A stretch of 64,000 bases of DNA from CAVQJU01 sp963729215 (GTDB lineage: Bacteria; Acidobacteriota; Vicinamibacteria; Vicinamibacterales; CAVVIG01), in the NCBI GenBank assembly GCA_963729215.1, contig CAVSND010000030.1:1-64000 (forward strand). Direction: 5' to 3'. Below the pieces are notes generated by a model. It had not been told where the DNA came from and ran no database searches. It saw only the letters and a list, made by a program, of their open reading frames with translations. A program made the translations under genes and the position numbers. Position 1 is the stretch's first letter; every line of letters begins with the position of its first letter. Positions 44,251 to 53,713 of this stretch are shown here, one piece after another.

Positions 44251-45843
44251 TCAGCGCCTGGCGGATTGACGCGGCCGCCGCGGGCTCGTCTGTGAAAACG
44301 GCTGGCCCGAACGCCGGTTCTTCCGTTTGGCGTTCGGCAGAATGCCCCGGCGTACGAACACATCTCGAATCGTGTGCTGGTTCTGCGCCTTGTTGAGTTG
44401 CGTATCAGCCGTCAACAGCGCATTCGCGCCGTCCTCGAACGTCGCGTCCTGTGTCAGCAGGAAATGATGCGCGAGCACCAGTTTGTCGGTCGCACGGCGG
44501 CCGAGGGCCGATCGGATTTCCCATAAACAGCTCGACCAAATCTCCCCATCGTCGTGCACTTCGCCGTTGAGGTCCTTGGGATACTTCTTGTTGCTGTCGA
44601 GCCGGCGGAGGCACGGCGGCTCGGCCCCGCTGTAGGCGACGGCGTCCCAGTTGCCGATCGTCGGACGCATGACCTGGGGCTTGACGTCGGCAAAGAAGCT
44701 GGCCGCGAGATAGTCGCCGAAGCCCTCGCCCATCGCGCCACCCTCGGGAGATGCGCCGAAGCCTGGGAGCTGGTCGTCCTGGAGCGCATGCCCGTACTCG
44801 TGGAGGATGATCTCGGCGTCCTCGGCATCGTCCACGCCCCCCGTTCCGAAGGTGAGCGACTTTGTCGTGGGGCTGTAGTGAGAGTTGTCGTCCTTCTGGC
44901 CGTCGATGTGCACGCCGATCGCGTGATTCAGCGCGTTGGTGAACCCCAGCTCCTGGATATAGCGCTGGACGCGATCGATGTGAAAGTACACCATCACTTC
45001 CTTGAACGCCCGGTCGGCGCGCGTGAACAGGAACCGGCGATTCGCGCGCTTGATCCGGTTGGGCGTGTTTTTCGTCGAGACGAACGGTCCGTCGAGGAAC
45101 CCGCTCGACTTCAGATCGCGCAGGTCCACGTTGGTGTACACGTTCATCGGTATGGGCGACTTGTCCTTGAGCGACGTGTCGTTCAGAACCGCGACCGGGT
45201 TCGGGTCGAACACGCGGCCCTTGCCGCTCGCCTGCTTCAGCAGGTTGCGCATGCTGATGATGTCGCCCGTTGACGCGTCCAGGTAGATTTTCCATTCAGC
45301 CGCGGGCTGCCGCGTCTGAACCACCACTTTCCAGGACAGCACCGGACCGGAACCGGACTGAAAGTAACAAAGCTCTTTCACCAGGACCGCTGTCTCCTTC
45401 GCCGGACCCACGCTGGCGAGTGCCCGGTCGACGGCCTGGCGTTCGGTCAACTGCGTCGCAGCGACGGCCCTGGCAGGCGCCGCGGCTGCACGCTTACGCG
45501 CCGCGTTCATCACCGGCTGCGGGATCACGTCGTTCGTGATGTTGTAGACGTGGCCGTTCTTGTCGATATCGACGCGAATCCACGCACCGGACACCGGCTT
45601 GCCCGCGTGGTATTGCTGGTAGGTGACGTGCCTGCCGAGCACGGTCTCCCGGACCTTCTCGTACCGGAGATCCGCGAGCTGCGGATCGATCTTCAGCTTC
45701 GAGGCCAGCCGCTTCAGCGCGGAGTCGGCAATCTGGCGTGCAGTGCCCTGCCCCGCTGCCAGCTTCGGCGCCGTCAGCCGCTTGGCCACTTTTCTGACCG
45801 GATCGACCGCCCGCGGAGCCGCCAGCGTCCGTTTCTTGGTCAT
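44251..45843 (-). CDS. M36-like (fungalysin-type) zinc metalloprotease
   Basis: 530 residues from ATG 45843. N-terminal PepSY/FTP-like propeptide region (about 60-200) followed by the catalytic domain with HEYGHALQDDQ (HExxH; about residue 345) and, about 20 residues later, GAMGEGFGDY providing the third ligand Glu. The C-terminal tail is basic (RRSGQPFSQ). A signal peptide is not obvious in the first residues (MTKKRTLAAPRAVDP), which is notable for a normally secreted family; export may need another route or the true start lies elsewhere. Its start overlaps the GNAT stop (ATGA). Confidence 0.78.
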   Translation of the reverse strand: MTKKRTLAAPRAVDPVRKVAKRLTAPKLAAGQGTARQIADSALKRLASKLKIDPQLADLRYEKVRETVLGRHVTYQQYHAGKPVSGAWIRVDIDKNGHVYNITNDVIPQPVMNAARKRAAAAPARAVAATQLTERQAVDRALASVGPAKETAVLVKELCYFQSGSGPVLSWKVVVQTRQPAAEWKIYLDASTGDIISMRNLLKQASGKGRVFDPNPVAVLNDTSLKDKSPIPMNVYTNVDLRDLKSSGFLDGPFVSTKNTPNRIKRANRRFLFTRADRAFKEVMVYFHIDRVQRYIQELGFTNALNHAIGVHIDGQKDDNSHYSPTTKSLTFGTGGVDDAEDAEIILHEYGHALQDDQLPGFGASPEGGAMGEGFGDYLAASFFADVKPQVMRPTIGNWDAVAYSGAEPPCLRRLDSNKKYPKDLNGEVHDDGEIWSSCLWEIRSALGRRATDKLVLAHHFLLTQDATFEDGANALLTADTQLNKAQNQHTIRDVFVRRGILPNAKRKNRRSGQPFSQTSPRRPRQSARR

Positions 45844-46460
45844 GCCTGCCCTTCTATCCTCGTATGTACGCGCATCATGAACCAGTTCGTGATGCCGAGC
45901 ACCTGATCCTCGGCAACCGTCCGAAACCCGAAACGCTCGTAGATGGCGACGTTCTGAGGCTTGTCGGTTTCCAGATACGAAGCCGCGCCCTCGGCGTCCA
46001 TGCGCGCGCAGAACGCCCGCAACAGCGCGCCGCCAACACCTTTCCCCTGGAGAGGGCGATCGACGCCGACCGGACCGAGATGCCAGTGACGCTCGCCCGG
46101 ATCGTGCCTGGCCCACGTGCCGGCCCAGCTGAGTGTTCGCAGCGCGGACCCGATTCCTCCGGCACCGATGAGGGTCGGCACCATCCCGAGCTTTTCGCCT
46201 CCCGACAACTGGCACTTGCCGGGCGGCACCATGGAGCACACGCCCACCAGCGTGTCTCCCGAGTAAGCCCCGAGAATCGTACCCTTGACCACGTGTGACG
46301 CAAGCACGGCGGTAAACAACCGCGTGAGCGCCATCTCGCGACGGCGCTCATCCGTGCCGAATGCGCGTTCGTGAATCGGGTTGTCGCGCATCCCTCTGCC
46401 CAACAGGGCCGCCCCTTCGGCGGTCTCACCCTGCCGGAGAGGCCGGATCGCGACTGGCAT
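45840..46460 (-). CDS. GNAT-family N-acetyltransferase
   Basis: 206 residues from ATG 46460. The acetyl-CoA motif A is PLQGKGVGGALLRAFC at about residue 135 with ERFGFRTVAEDQVLG following. The substrate is unknown. It overlaps the DoxX stop (TGATG) on one side and the protease start on the other, so doxX-gnat-protease-hypothetical form a translationally coupled group. Confidence 0.78.
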   Translation of the reverse strand: MPVAIRPLRQGETAEGAALLGRGMRDNPIHERAFGTDERRREMALTRLFTAVLASHVVKGTILGAYSGDTLVGVCSMVPPGKCQLSGGEKLGMVPTLIGAGGIGSALRTLSWAGTWARHDPGERHWHLGPVGVDRPLQGKGVGGALLRAFCARMDAEGAASYLETDKPQNVAIYERFGFRTVAEDQVLGITNWFMMRVHTRIEGQA

Positions 46461-46852
46461 CAGAAGATGTTGAGGCTGAGCGGCCATGGACGCGGGATGA
46501 AGAGGAGCAGCAAGGCCGCCCCCAGCAGCGCGATGTTCTTCTGGAAGTTCACGCGCTGGTTGATCCCCTGCATCATGTCGGTCTCCTGCCAGTAGGCGTG
46601 CATCATGAACGTCACCGGAACCAGGAATACGACGATACAAAGCACGCCAATCTCCGGGCGGCAGCCGACGACGATGCAGAGGCCGCCGACGATGATCAGC
46701 AGACCGGAAAAGATGATGGCGATCTTTCCAGCCGGAACACCCTTTGACGCCACGAATCCCGACATCATCCCAAGGTTCATGAAGTGGTTGATGCCGCCCA
46801 GGATGAAGAATCCGCCGTAGAGAATACGACCAAGCAGGAAGAGATATTCCAC
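46460..46852 (-). CDS. DoxX-family membrane protein
   Basis: 130 residues from GTG 46852, which has GGAGG 5 bases upstream and is better placed than the longer frame start at 46903. Four hydrophobic helices: FLLGRILYGGFFILGGINHF, KIAIIFSGLLIIVGGLCIVV, IGVLCIVVFLVPVTFMMHAY and NIALLGAALLLLFI. The N-terminal motif GINHFMNLGMM is DoxX/SURF4-like. Its role in this organism is unclear. Confidence 0.75.
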   Translation of the reverse strand: MEYLFLLGRILYGGFFILGGINHFMNLGMMSGFVASKGVPAGKIAIIFSGLLIIVGGLCIVVGCRPEIGVLCIVVFLVPVTFMMHAYWQETDMMQGINQRVNFQKNIALLGAALLLLFIPRPWPLSLNIF

Positions 46853-46938
46853 ACGCACCTCCAATCCGGACTCGGCCGGCTGTTGCTGCCATAGTGTATC
46901 CACGCCGAATTCCGGGACATAATCATCTCTTCAGGATC

Positions 46939-48387
46939 GTGCACAAAACATTTCTGAACGACCTGGCGCGTGCTGTTGGACCGGGGGGCCTTCTTCAGGA
47001 CCCGGCGGACCTCCTGACGTACGAATCGGACGGCCTTCCGCATCTGCGGGCGACGCCGGCGGCGGTCGTACTGCCCCAGACAACCGAAGAAGTGCAGGCG
47101 ATCGTCAGGCTCTGCAGGCGCGACGGCGTGCCGTTCGTCGCCCGCGGGCACGGCAGCGGCCTGTCCGGCGGCGCGCTGCCGGTGGCCGACGGCATCGTGA
47201 TCGGGCTGTCGCGGATGAACCGGATTCTCGAAGTGGACATCCCCAACCTGCGGGCCGTGGTCGAGCCCGGCGTCACGAACCTCGCGATCACGAAGCAGGT
47301 CGCGCCGTTCGGCTGCTACTACGCGCCCGACCCGTCGAGCCAGATCGTCTGTTCGATCGGCGGCAACATCGCCGAGAACTCCGGCGGCGCGCACTGCCTG
47401 AAGTACGGCTTCACGGTCCATCACGTGCTCGGCGTCGAGGCGGTCCTGCCCGATGGCGAGATCGTCCACCTCGGCGGCGCCGTGCTCGACACGCCCGGGC
47501 TCGATCTGCTCGGCGTGATGGTCGGCTCGGAGGGCACGCTGGCGGTCGTCACCAAGGCGACGGTGCGCCTGCTGCGGCGGCCCGAGAAAGTGACGACGCT
47601 GCTCGCCGGCTTCGCGTCGATCGACGCCGCGGGCGAAGCCGTGTCCGCGATCATCGCCGGCGGCATCGTGCCGGCCGCTGTCGAGATGATGGATCGCCTG
47701 ACGATCGACGCGGCCGAGGCCGCCGTGCATCCGAACTTCCCGAAAACCGACGCCGTCCTCATCGTGGAGCTCGACGGCCAGGAGTCGGAGGTGGACGAGC
47801 TCTTCGCGATCGTCGAGTCGCTCTGCCGGACGTGCGGGGCCATCACGATGGAGGTCGCGAAGGATCAGCCCCAGCGCGAACGGATCTGGAAAGGGCGCAA
47901 GGCGGCGTTCGCGGCGATGGGACGCGTGTCTCCCAATTACTACGTGCAGGACGGCGTGGTCCCCCGCACCAGGCTGCCGGAGGTGCTGCGCCGGATTCGC
48001 GCGCTCGAGGAGCGGTCCGGACTGCGCATCGGCAACGTGTTCCACGCCGGCGACGGCAACCTGCATCCGCTGATCTGCTACGACGAAAGCGTTCCGGGGC
48101 AGGCCGAGCATGCCGAACAGGTGGCCTCGGAAATCCTCAAGTACTGCGTCGAAGCGGGAGGGTCGATCACGGGCGAGCACGGAGTCGGCGCCGACAAGAA
48201 ACAATCGATGCCGCGCATGTTCTCCGCCGACGACCTCGACGCCATGCAGCTCCTGCGTTGTGCCTTCGACCCCACCGGCATCTGCAATCCCGGCAAGGTC
48301 TTCCCCACGCCGCGGATGTGCGGCGAGGTCCCGGGACCGTACCGCCAGCATCCCCTCGAGCAAGCCGGCGTGGCGGAGCGATTCTAG
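46939..48387 (+). CDS. glcD: glycolate/D-lactate oxidase FAD subunit
   Basis: 482 residues from GTG 46939 (an upstream in-frame GTG at 46894 lacks a ribosome site). FAD-binding PCMH domain: PFVARGHGSGLSGGALP near residue 70, GSIGGNIAENSGGAHCLKYG near 135 and a C-terminal oxidase domain with GNVFHAGDGNLHPLI and GEHGVGADKK. Oxidises glycolate or D-lactate to glyoxylate or pyruvate. The three subunits glcD-glcE-glcF are adjacent with start-stop overlaps. Confidence 0.9.
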   Translation: MHKTFLNDLARAVGPGGLLQDPADLLTYESDGLPHLRATPAAVVLPQTTEEVQAIVRLCRRDGVPFVARGHGSGLSGGALPVADGIVIGLSRMNRILEVDIPNLRAVVEPGVTNLAITKQVAPFGCYYAPDPSSQIVCSIGGNIAENSGGAHCLKYGFTVHHVLGVEAVLPDGEIVHLGGAVLDTPGLDLLGVMVGSEGTLAVVTKATVRLLRRPEKVTTLLAGFASIDAAGEAVSAIIAGGIVPAAVEMMDRLTIDAAEAAVHPNFPKTDAVLIVELDGQESEVDELFAIVESLCRTCGAITMEVAKDQPQRERIWKGRKAAFAAMGRVSPNYYVQDGVVPRTRLPEVLRRIRALEERSGLRIGNVFHAGDGNLHPLICYDESVPGQAEHAEQVASEILKYCVEAGGSITGEHGVGADKKQSMPRMFSADDLDAMQLLRCAFDPTGICNPGKVFPTPRMCGEVPGPYRQHPLEQAGVAERF

Positions 48388-49583
48388 TGGCGCTGCCGCT
48401 GGTCGAGCCGGCCGATGCCGCAGGCGTCGCCGCTGAACTGAAACGGGCGAATGGCGAGAGGCTGGCCGTGACGATTCGCGGCGCCGGCACCAAACAGTCC
48501 TGGGGCACGCCCGCCCCGCACACAGACGTGGTGCTGTCGACCCTCGGCTTGAAATCTCCGGTCGACCATGTCGCCGGCGACCTCGTGGCCACGGCGCCGG
48601 CTGGCGCCTCGCTCGACGCGGTCAACGACGTGCTGCGGTGCGAACGGCAGTGGCTGCCGCTCGACCCGCCCGGGTCGAACCTCGCCACCATCGGCGGTAT
48701 CGTCGCGACCAACGACAGCGGTCCGCGGCGCCATCGATACGGCACGCCCCGCGATCTGATTATCGGCATCGAGATCGCGCTGGCCGACGGACGCATCGCG
48801 CACGCCGGGGGCCGCGTCGTCAAAAACGTCGCCGGCTACGATCTGTCGAAGCTGCTGTGCGGGTCGTTCGGCAGCCTCGCCGTGATCACGAGCGCGACGT
48901 TCAAGCTCGCCCCGGTGCCGCAGGCTTCGTCCACGCTGGTCGCGTCGGTTGGCGATCTGCGGAGCCTCGCCGCACTGGCGCTCGCCATCGCTGGTTCGCC
49001 GTTGACGCCCACGACGATCGAGCTCCAGTCGCCGCCATATCGCCTGCTGATCCGCTTTGAAACATCGCCGAAGGCCACGGAGGTGCAGATCGCGGCAGCG
49101 GCCAGCCTGTGCACAGCCCACGGCGCAGCCACAGCGATTCTGACGGGACAGGAGGAAGCCGACACCTGGAGGGCTCACGAGCTCGACATGCGGGGCGAGA
49201 TGTCGAACGACACCCAAACGATCGTGAAACTGGCGGTCCTGCCGACCGACGTCGGTGAGATGCTGTCGCGCGCGGACGCCGCAGCAACTGCCCAACGGAT
49301 TCAGTACGCAGCGGTCGGACGCGCCGCCCTTGGAATCATCGTCGTGCGGCTGGACGGCGACCCATCGGCACAGGCGGCCGTCGTCTCTGAGCTCCGCCGG
49401 GAGGCGATCGCACGGCGCGGCAGCGCTGTCCTGCTTGCCGCGCCCCCCGACCTGCACGCACGGCTTGGAGCCTGGGGGCCGGGCGCCGATACCGCGCCGA
49501 TCATGCGCGCGGTCAAGGCGCAGTTCGATCCTCGCGCGCTGCTCAACCGGGGCCGGGAACCCTGGGAGGCCGGGCGCTCATGA
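48387..49583 (+). CDS. glcE: glycolate/D-lactate oxidase FAD-binding subunit
   Basis: 398 residues from GTG 48387, whose first base is the last base of the glcD stop (TAGTG). FAD-binding: TIRGAGTKQSWG, DPPGSNLATIGGIVATNDSG, GGRVVKNVAGYDLSKLLCGSFG. A shorter partner of GlcD without its C-terminal catalytic part, as usual. Confidence 0.9.
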   Translation: MALPLVEPADAAGVAAELKRANGERLAVTIRGAGTKQSWGTPAPHTDVVLSTLGLKSPVDHVAGDLVATAPAGASLDAVNDVLRCERQWLPLDPPGSNLATIGGIVATNDSGPRRHRYGTPRDLIIGIEIALADGRIAHAGGRVVKNVAGYDLSKLLCGSFGSLAVITSATFKLAPVPQASSTLVASVGDLRSLAALALAIAGSPLTPTTIELQSPPYRLLIRFETSPKATEVQIAAAASLCTAHGAATAILTGQEEADTWRAHELDMRGEMSNDTQTIVKLAVLPTDVGEMLSRADAAATAQRIQYAAVGRAALGIIVVRLDGDPSAQAAVVSELRREAIARRGSAVLLAAPPDLHARLGAWGPGADTAPIMRAVKAQFDPRALLNRGREPWEAGRS

Positions 49584-50872
49584 GCAGCGCAGCGAATTTC
49601 ACACAGCTCGGCCAACTCGAGCCGCTGATGGACAAGTGCGTCCACTGCGGATTCTGCCTTCCCGCCTGCCCCAGCTACCTGCTGCTCGGCCAGGAGATGG
49701 ACTCGCCGCGCGGACGCATCTACATGATGAAAGCCGGCGTGGACGGGCGGATGGCGATGAGCGACGGCATGGTCGGGCACTTCGACACGTGCCTTGGCTG
49801 CATGGCATGCGAGACCGCATGCCCGTCTGGCGTGCGCTACGCGCCGCTGATCGAGGAAACGCGCGCGGCGATCGAGCACCACCACGAGCGGCCGCTCGGA
49901 GAGCGCCTGTTCCGCCGCCTGTTGTTTTTTCTCCTGCCGTATCCGGCTCGCCTGCGCGTATTCGCGCTGCCCCTCGTGTTCATCAACCTGCTGCGCGGCT
50001 GGCCGGGCTTGCTCAGGCTGCTTCCGCGCCGGCTGAGCAACCTCATCGAGCTCGCGCCGGATGCGACGCTGTCAGGACTGATCACGAGCGTTCCCGAACG
50101 CACGCCGGCGTCCGGCACCGCCCGCATGCGCGTCGGCTTGATGACCGGGTGCGTTCAGCGCGTCTTCTTCAGCCGCGTCAACGACGCAACCGTTCGCGTG
50201 CTGGCGGCGGAAGGCTGCGAGGTAGTGGCCCCTGCCGGCCAGGGCTGCTGCGGCGCGCTCGCGCTGCACTCGGGCCGGGACGAGGACGCCCGCGCATTCG
50301 CGCGCGACCTGATCGCCACGTTCGAACGCTCGAACGTCGACGTGGTTGTCGTCAACGCCGCGGGCTGCGGTTCGACGATGAAGGGCTACGGGGAACTGTT
50401 CAGGAACGATCCGGCGTGGGTGGAACGGGCCCGGGCATTCGACGCCAGGGTCCGTGACGTCACCGAGGTCGTCGCCGGTTTCGACTCCAGGCGGGCGCCC
50501 CGGCATCCCATCGAGATGCGCGTGGCGTACCACGACGCCTGCCACCTGGCCCACGCCCAGGGCGTCCGGCAGCCGCCTCGCGACGTGCTGGGGTCCATTC
50601 CCGGCCTGACGATTGTGCCGATTGCGGACGGCGACATCTGCTGCGGGAGTGCCGGCATTTTCAACCTGGTACAACCCGAGATGGCTGCCGAGCTGGGACG
50701 CCGCAAGGTGGAGAAGATCGACGAAGCCAGGCCGGATGCCGTCGCCACGACCAATCCGGGGTGCATGCTGCAGATCGGCGCCGCGGGACGAGCCGCCGGC
50801 CAGTCCCGGCCCGTGTACCATGTCGTCGAACTGCTCGACGCGTCGATCCGTGGCGAAAGACCTCCTCTATGA
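49580..50872 (+). CDS. glcF: glycolate/D-lactate oxidase iron-sulfur subunit
   Basis: 430 residues. Two 4Fe-4S motifs, CVHCGFCLPACP at about residue 20 and CLGCMACETACP at about 70, then two cysteine-rich CCG domains (GQGCCGALALHSG, DGDICCGSAGIFN). Transfers electrons from GlcD/E to quinone or cytochrome. Start overlaps glcE (ATGA) and its stop overlaps the flavin reductase gene. Confidence 0.92.
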   Translation: MSSAANFTQLGQLEPLMDKCVHCGFCLPACPSYLLLGQEMDSPRGRIYMMKAGVDGRMAMSDGMVGHFDTCLGCMACETACPSGVRYAPLIEETRAAIEHHHERPLGERLFRRLLFFLLPYPARLRVFALPLVFINLLRGWPGLLRLLPRRLSNLIELAPDATLSGLITSVPERTPASGTARMRVGLMTGCVQRVFFSRVNDATVRVLAAEGCEVVAPAGQGCCGALALHSGRDEDARAFARDLIATFERSNVDVVVVNAAGCGSTMKGYGELFRNDPAWVERARAFDARVRDVTEVVAGFDSRRAPRHPIEMRVAYHDACHLAHAQGVRQPPRDVLGSIPGLTIVPIADGDICCGSAGIFNLVQPEMAAELGRRKVEKIDEARPDAVATTNPGCMLQIGAAGRAAGQSRPVYHVVELLDASIRGERPPL

Positions 50873-51468
50873 TCATCGACCCGACTACCGTGGCGCCCCA
50901 GATCAACTACCGGATTCTTGTCGGCGCTGTCGTGCCCCGGCCGATCGCGTTCGTCTCGACCATCTCGCCTGAGGGCGTCCGCAACCTGGCGCCGTTCAGT
51001 TTTTTCAACGTGGTGTGCGGCGACCCGCCCGTCATCTGTTTCAGCCCGATCTGGCGCAACCCCCCGAAGGACACCATCGTCAACATCCGGGCCACCGGTG
51101 AATTCGTCGTGAACATCGTCAGCGAGGACTTCGCCGATCGGATGAACATCTGCTCGGGCGAATATCCGTCGAGCGTCGACGAATTCAGCCTGTCAGGGCT
51201 GACGCCGGTCGACAGCGTCGTGGTTCGACCGCCGCGCGTCAAGGAATCGCACGTCAACATGGAATGCAGGCTGATGCAGATCGTCGACGTCAGCGCGCGG
51301 CCGATGGGCGGAAGCCTGGTGATCGGCGAGGTCGTGCGCTTCCATGTGGACGATGCGGTGATCGAGGACTTCAGGATCGACGCGGACAAGCTCGGCGCGG
51401 TCGGAAGAATGAGCGGGTCGGACTATGCCAGGACGCGCGATCGCTTCTCCCTGATCCGCCCCGCCTGA
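50869..51468 (+). CDS. flavin reductase-like domain protein
   Basis: 199 residues. FMN-binding split-barrel of the flavin reductase-like family: ILVGAVVPRPIAFVSTISPEG, NLAPFSFFNVVCGDPPVI and VNMECRLMQIVD. May supply reduced flavin or be an FMN-dependent oxidoreductase. Overlaps the glcF stop (ATGA), so it is probably part of the glc transcript. Confidence 0.8.
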   Translation: MIIDPTTVAPQINYRILVGAVVPRPIAFVSTISPEGVRNLAPFSFFNVVCGDPPVICFSPIWRNPPKDTIVNIRATGEFVVNIVSEDFADRMNICSGEYPSSVDEFSLSGLTPVDSVVVRPPRVKESHVNMECRLMQIVDVSARPMGGSLVIGEVVRFHVDDAVIEDFRIDADKLGAVGRMSGSDYARTRDRFSLIRPA

Positions 51469-51471
51469 ACG

Positions 51472-52539
51472 TCACTGCACCTTGCCGGACTGCGCGGCGT
51501 ACCATTTCGTCCAGCCGGTGCGCCCGTTGGTGACGCTGAAACTGCCTTCATTGCTCGCACTGAGCTTGAGCCAGGCCGCGCCGTCGCCCTCGTTGAACAT
51601 CAGGTTCGCCACGAACGCGTCGGGGAAATTCACCGCGCCGTCGTTGATCGTGCGGTGCAGCTGCCACACGTCCTCGAGCCCGCGAAACGCGTGGAGCTGC
51701 GCCAGCGCGGCGGCGGTCGTGCCCTTCCAGGGGCCGTTGTTCGCAATGGCGACTCTCGGCTGCAGCGCGTCGAGCGTCCCGGGCAGGTTGGGGTCGTTGT
51801 TGGCGTGGTGCGCCACGAGGTAGACGTCGACCGGGCCGATGAGATTGCGAGGGCAGACGAGGTCGCCGAGCCGGCTTCGAATCAGGTCGCCGACATCGAG
51901 AAAGCGAAACGCGCCGTATCGGACCCGCACGCCGATCGACCGCGGATTCTCGCCGCGGAGCGGTGCGCCGACTTCGATGCCCTCGCACGCGGGATTCGGC
52001 TGGCCGGCGCCGTCGAGCGGACGCATCAGCGTCGCGCCGTCGGCGCTGACCACGTCAACGTCGATGCCCTGAAACGGCAGCCGGTCGCCTGGCTTTGGCA
52101 CCATGTGTTCGGCGTGCCGGCGCGCCTCTTCGTAGGCGGCGAACGACGCCACGACTTCCGGCGCCGTTTCCATCGGCGAGCCGTAGTCGATGAACGTCCC
52201 GATCGGAAGCCTCCGCTGGAGCTCGGCCACGCCGCCGTTGTGGTCTTCGTGCAGGTGCGTGATCAGCAGGTAGTCGATCCGCTTCAGGCCGGCATCGCGA
52301 ACGGCGGCCATGATGCGATCGGCGTCGCGGCCCCTGGTGTCCGGGTAGCCGGCGTCGATCAGCAGCGACTGGCCCGCGGGCGTCGCGATGAGCGTGGACT
52401 GACCGCCCTCGACGTCGATGAAGTAAATGTCCAGCGTCTTCCGCGCCTGCGGGCCCTGCGCCCCGCCGGCCTCGAGGGACGATTTCAAGCCTGCGGCGCA
52501 GAGAATCCCCAGCGCCAGGGCCGCCACCGTGTGTCGCAT
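51472..52539 (-). CDS. secreted MBL-fold hydrolase (ComEC-like C-terminal domain type)
   Basis: 355 residues. Signal peptide to about AGLKSS. The MBL motif THLHEDH at about residue 95 and the later VAHHANNDPN motif match proteins related to the hydrolase domain of ComEC, with LDIYFIDVEGGQSTLI at the N-terminus. Related to the next-but-one gene (53714) over the whole length, including the shared C-terminal block WxKxSAxxxGSFxVTNxRxGxxKxY. Possibly an exported nuclease or phosphodiesterase. Confidence 0.78.
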   Translation of the reverse strand: MRHTVAALALGILCAAGLKSSLEAGGAQGPQARKTLDIYFIDVEGGQSTLIATPAGQSLLIDAGYPDTRGRDADRIMAAVRDAGLKRIDYLLITHLHEDHNGGVAELQRRLPIGTFIDYGSPMETAPEVVASFAAYEEARRHAEHMVPKPGDRLPFQGIDVDVVSADGATLMRPLDGAGQPNPACEGIEVGAPLRGENPRSIGVRVRYGAFRFLDVGDLIRSRLGDLVCPRNLIGPVDVYLVAHHANNDPNLPGTLDALQPRVAIANNGPWKGTTAAALAQLHAFRGLEDVWQLHRTINDGAVNFPDAFVANLMFNEGDGAAWLKLSASNEGSFSVTNGRTGWTKWYAAQSGKVQ

Positions 52540-52579
52540 AAGGCGACATCATACAAAAAGATCCCGTAAACTATCGCGG

Positions 52580-53665
52580 ATGTTGAAACGGGCCGTGGCC
52601 GTCGCCCTGACTGCCCTGGCGGCGGCCGGCTTCGTCGCGACGGCGTGGCGTCCCGCGCAGGCGGCCGTCGCCAGCCATCTGCCCGCCCGCCTGGCGGATT
52701 CTGAATTCTGGGCGCTCGCGGCCGACTTGTCCGAGGTCGGCGGCACATTCCGGTCCGACAACCTGCTGTCGAACGAATCGCGTCTCCAGTTCGTCATCCC
52801 CGACTTGATCAGGAACGCCACGCGGGGCGGCGCCTACGTCGGCGTCGGACCCGAACAGAACTTCACGTATATCGCGGCCCTTCAGCCGTCGATCGCGTTC
52901 ATCGTCGACATCCGCCGCGGCAATCTGCAGCTCCACCTGATGTACAAGGCGCTGTTCGAGCTCTCGACGGACCGCGCCAGCTTCGTGTCGCGTCTCTTCT
53001 CCAGGCCGCGGCCGGACACGCTCGGCCAGGCGGCCACGCCTTCGGACATTTTCGACGCGTACTCCGGCATCCCGTCGAGCGAAACGCTGTACGAGAGCAA
53101 CCTGCGCGCGATCGAACACCAGCTCGTCGCCGTGCACGGCTTCGCGCTGTCGGGCGACGATCTTCGCGGCATCGGCGCCATCTACCACGCGTTCTACGTG
53201 TTTGGCCCGGGCATCAACTACTCGTCCACGGAAACGGGCAACGCGAACCTCGGCTACCGGCCCACGTACGCGGATCTCATGGTCGCGACCGATTCAGCGG
53301 GAGACGCGCGCAGCTTTCTGGCCAGCGAAGAATCCTTCGCGATCGTCAAGGCGCTGCAGACCCGGAACCTTGTCGTGCCCGTCGTCGGCGACTTTGCGGG
53401 CGCGAAGGCTGTCCGGGCCGTGGGCGCCTATCTTCGACGCCACGACGCAACCGTGTCCGCGTTCTACGTCTCGAACGTCGAACAATATCTGCGGCTCGAG
53501 CGCGTCTGGGGATCGTTCTGCGGCAATGCCGCGCGCCTGCCGATCGACGAGGCCAGCACGTTCATCCGGGCCGGACGCGGCGGCCGCTACTCGCGCGGAA
53601 CGGCGCTCACCGCGGAGCTCGCGCCGATCGCGCTCGAGGTCGAGGGATGCGACCGCCGGCCATGA
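52580..53665 (+). CDS. conserved secreted protein of unknown function
   Basis: 361 residues from ATG 52580. The signal peptide ends near AAVA. The rest shows LADSEFWALAADLSEVGG, YVGVGPEQNFTYIAALQP and FIVDIRRGNLQLHLMYKALF, conserved features of a family I cannot name. The GVGPEQN/FIVDIRRGNLQ arrangement resembles a SAM-methyltransferase-like fold (glycine-rich strand followed by an acidic residue at the end of strand 2), but this is a weak inference. Lies between two paralogous MBL genes. Confidence 0.55.
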   Translation: MLKRAVAVALTALAAAGFVATAWRPAQAAVASHLPARLADSEFWALAADLSEVGGTFRSDNLLSNESRLQFVIPDLIRNATRGGAYVGVGPEQNFTYIAALQPSIAFIVDIRRGNLQLHLMYKALFELSTDRASFVSRLFSRPRPDTLGQAATPSDIFDAYSGIPSSETLYESNLRAIEHQLVAVHGFALSGDDLRGIGAIYHAFYVFGPGINYSSTETGNANLGYRPTYADLMVATDSAGDARSFLASEESFAIVKALQTRNLVVPVVGDFAGAKAVRAVGAYLRRHDATVSAFYVSNVEQYLRLERVWGSFCGNAARLPIDEASTFIRAGRGGRYSRGTALTAELAPIALEVEGCDRRP

Positions 53666-53713
53666 GCCGGCGCCCTTCTGTGGCACAATCCGCGTAATCC
53701 AAGGAGGCCGGCG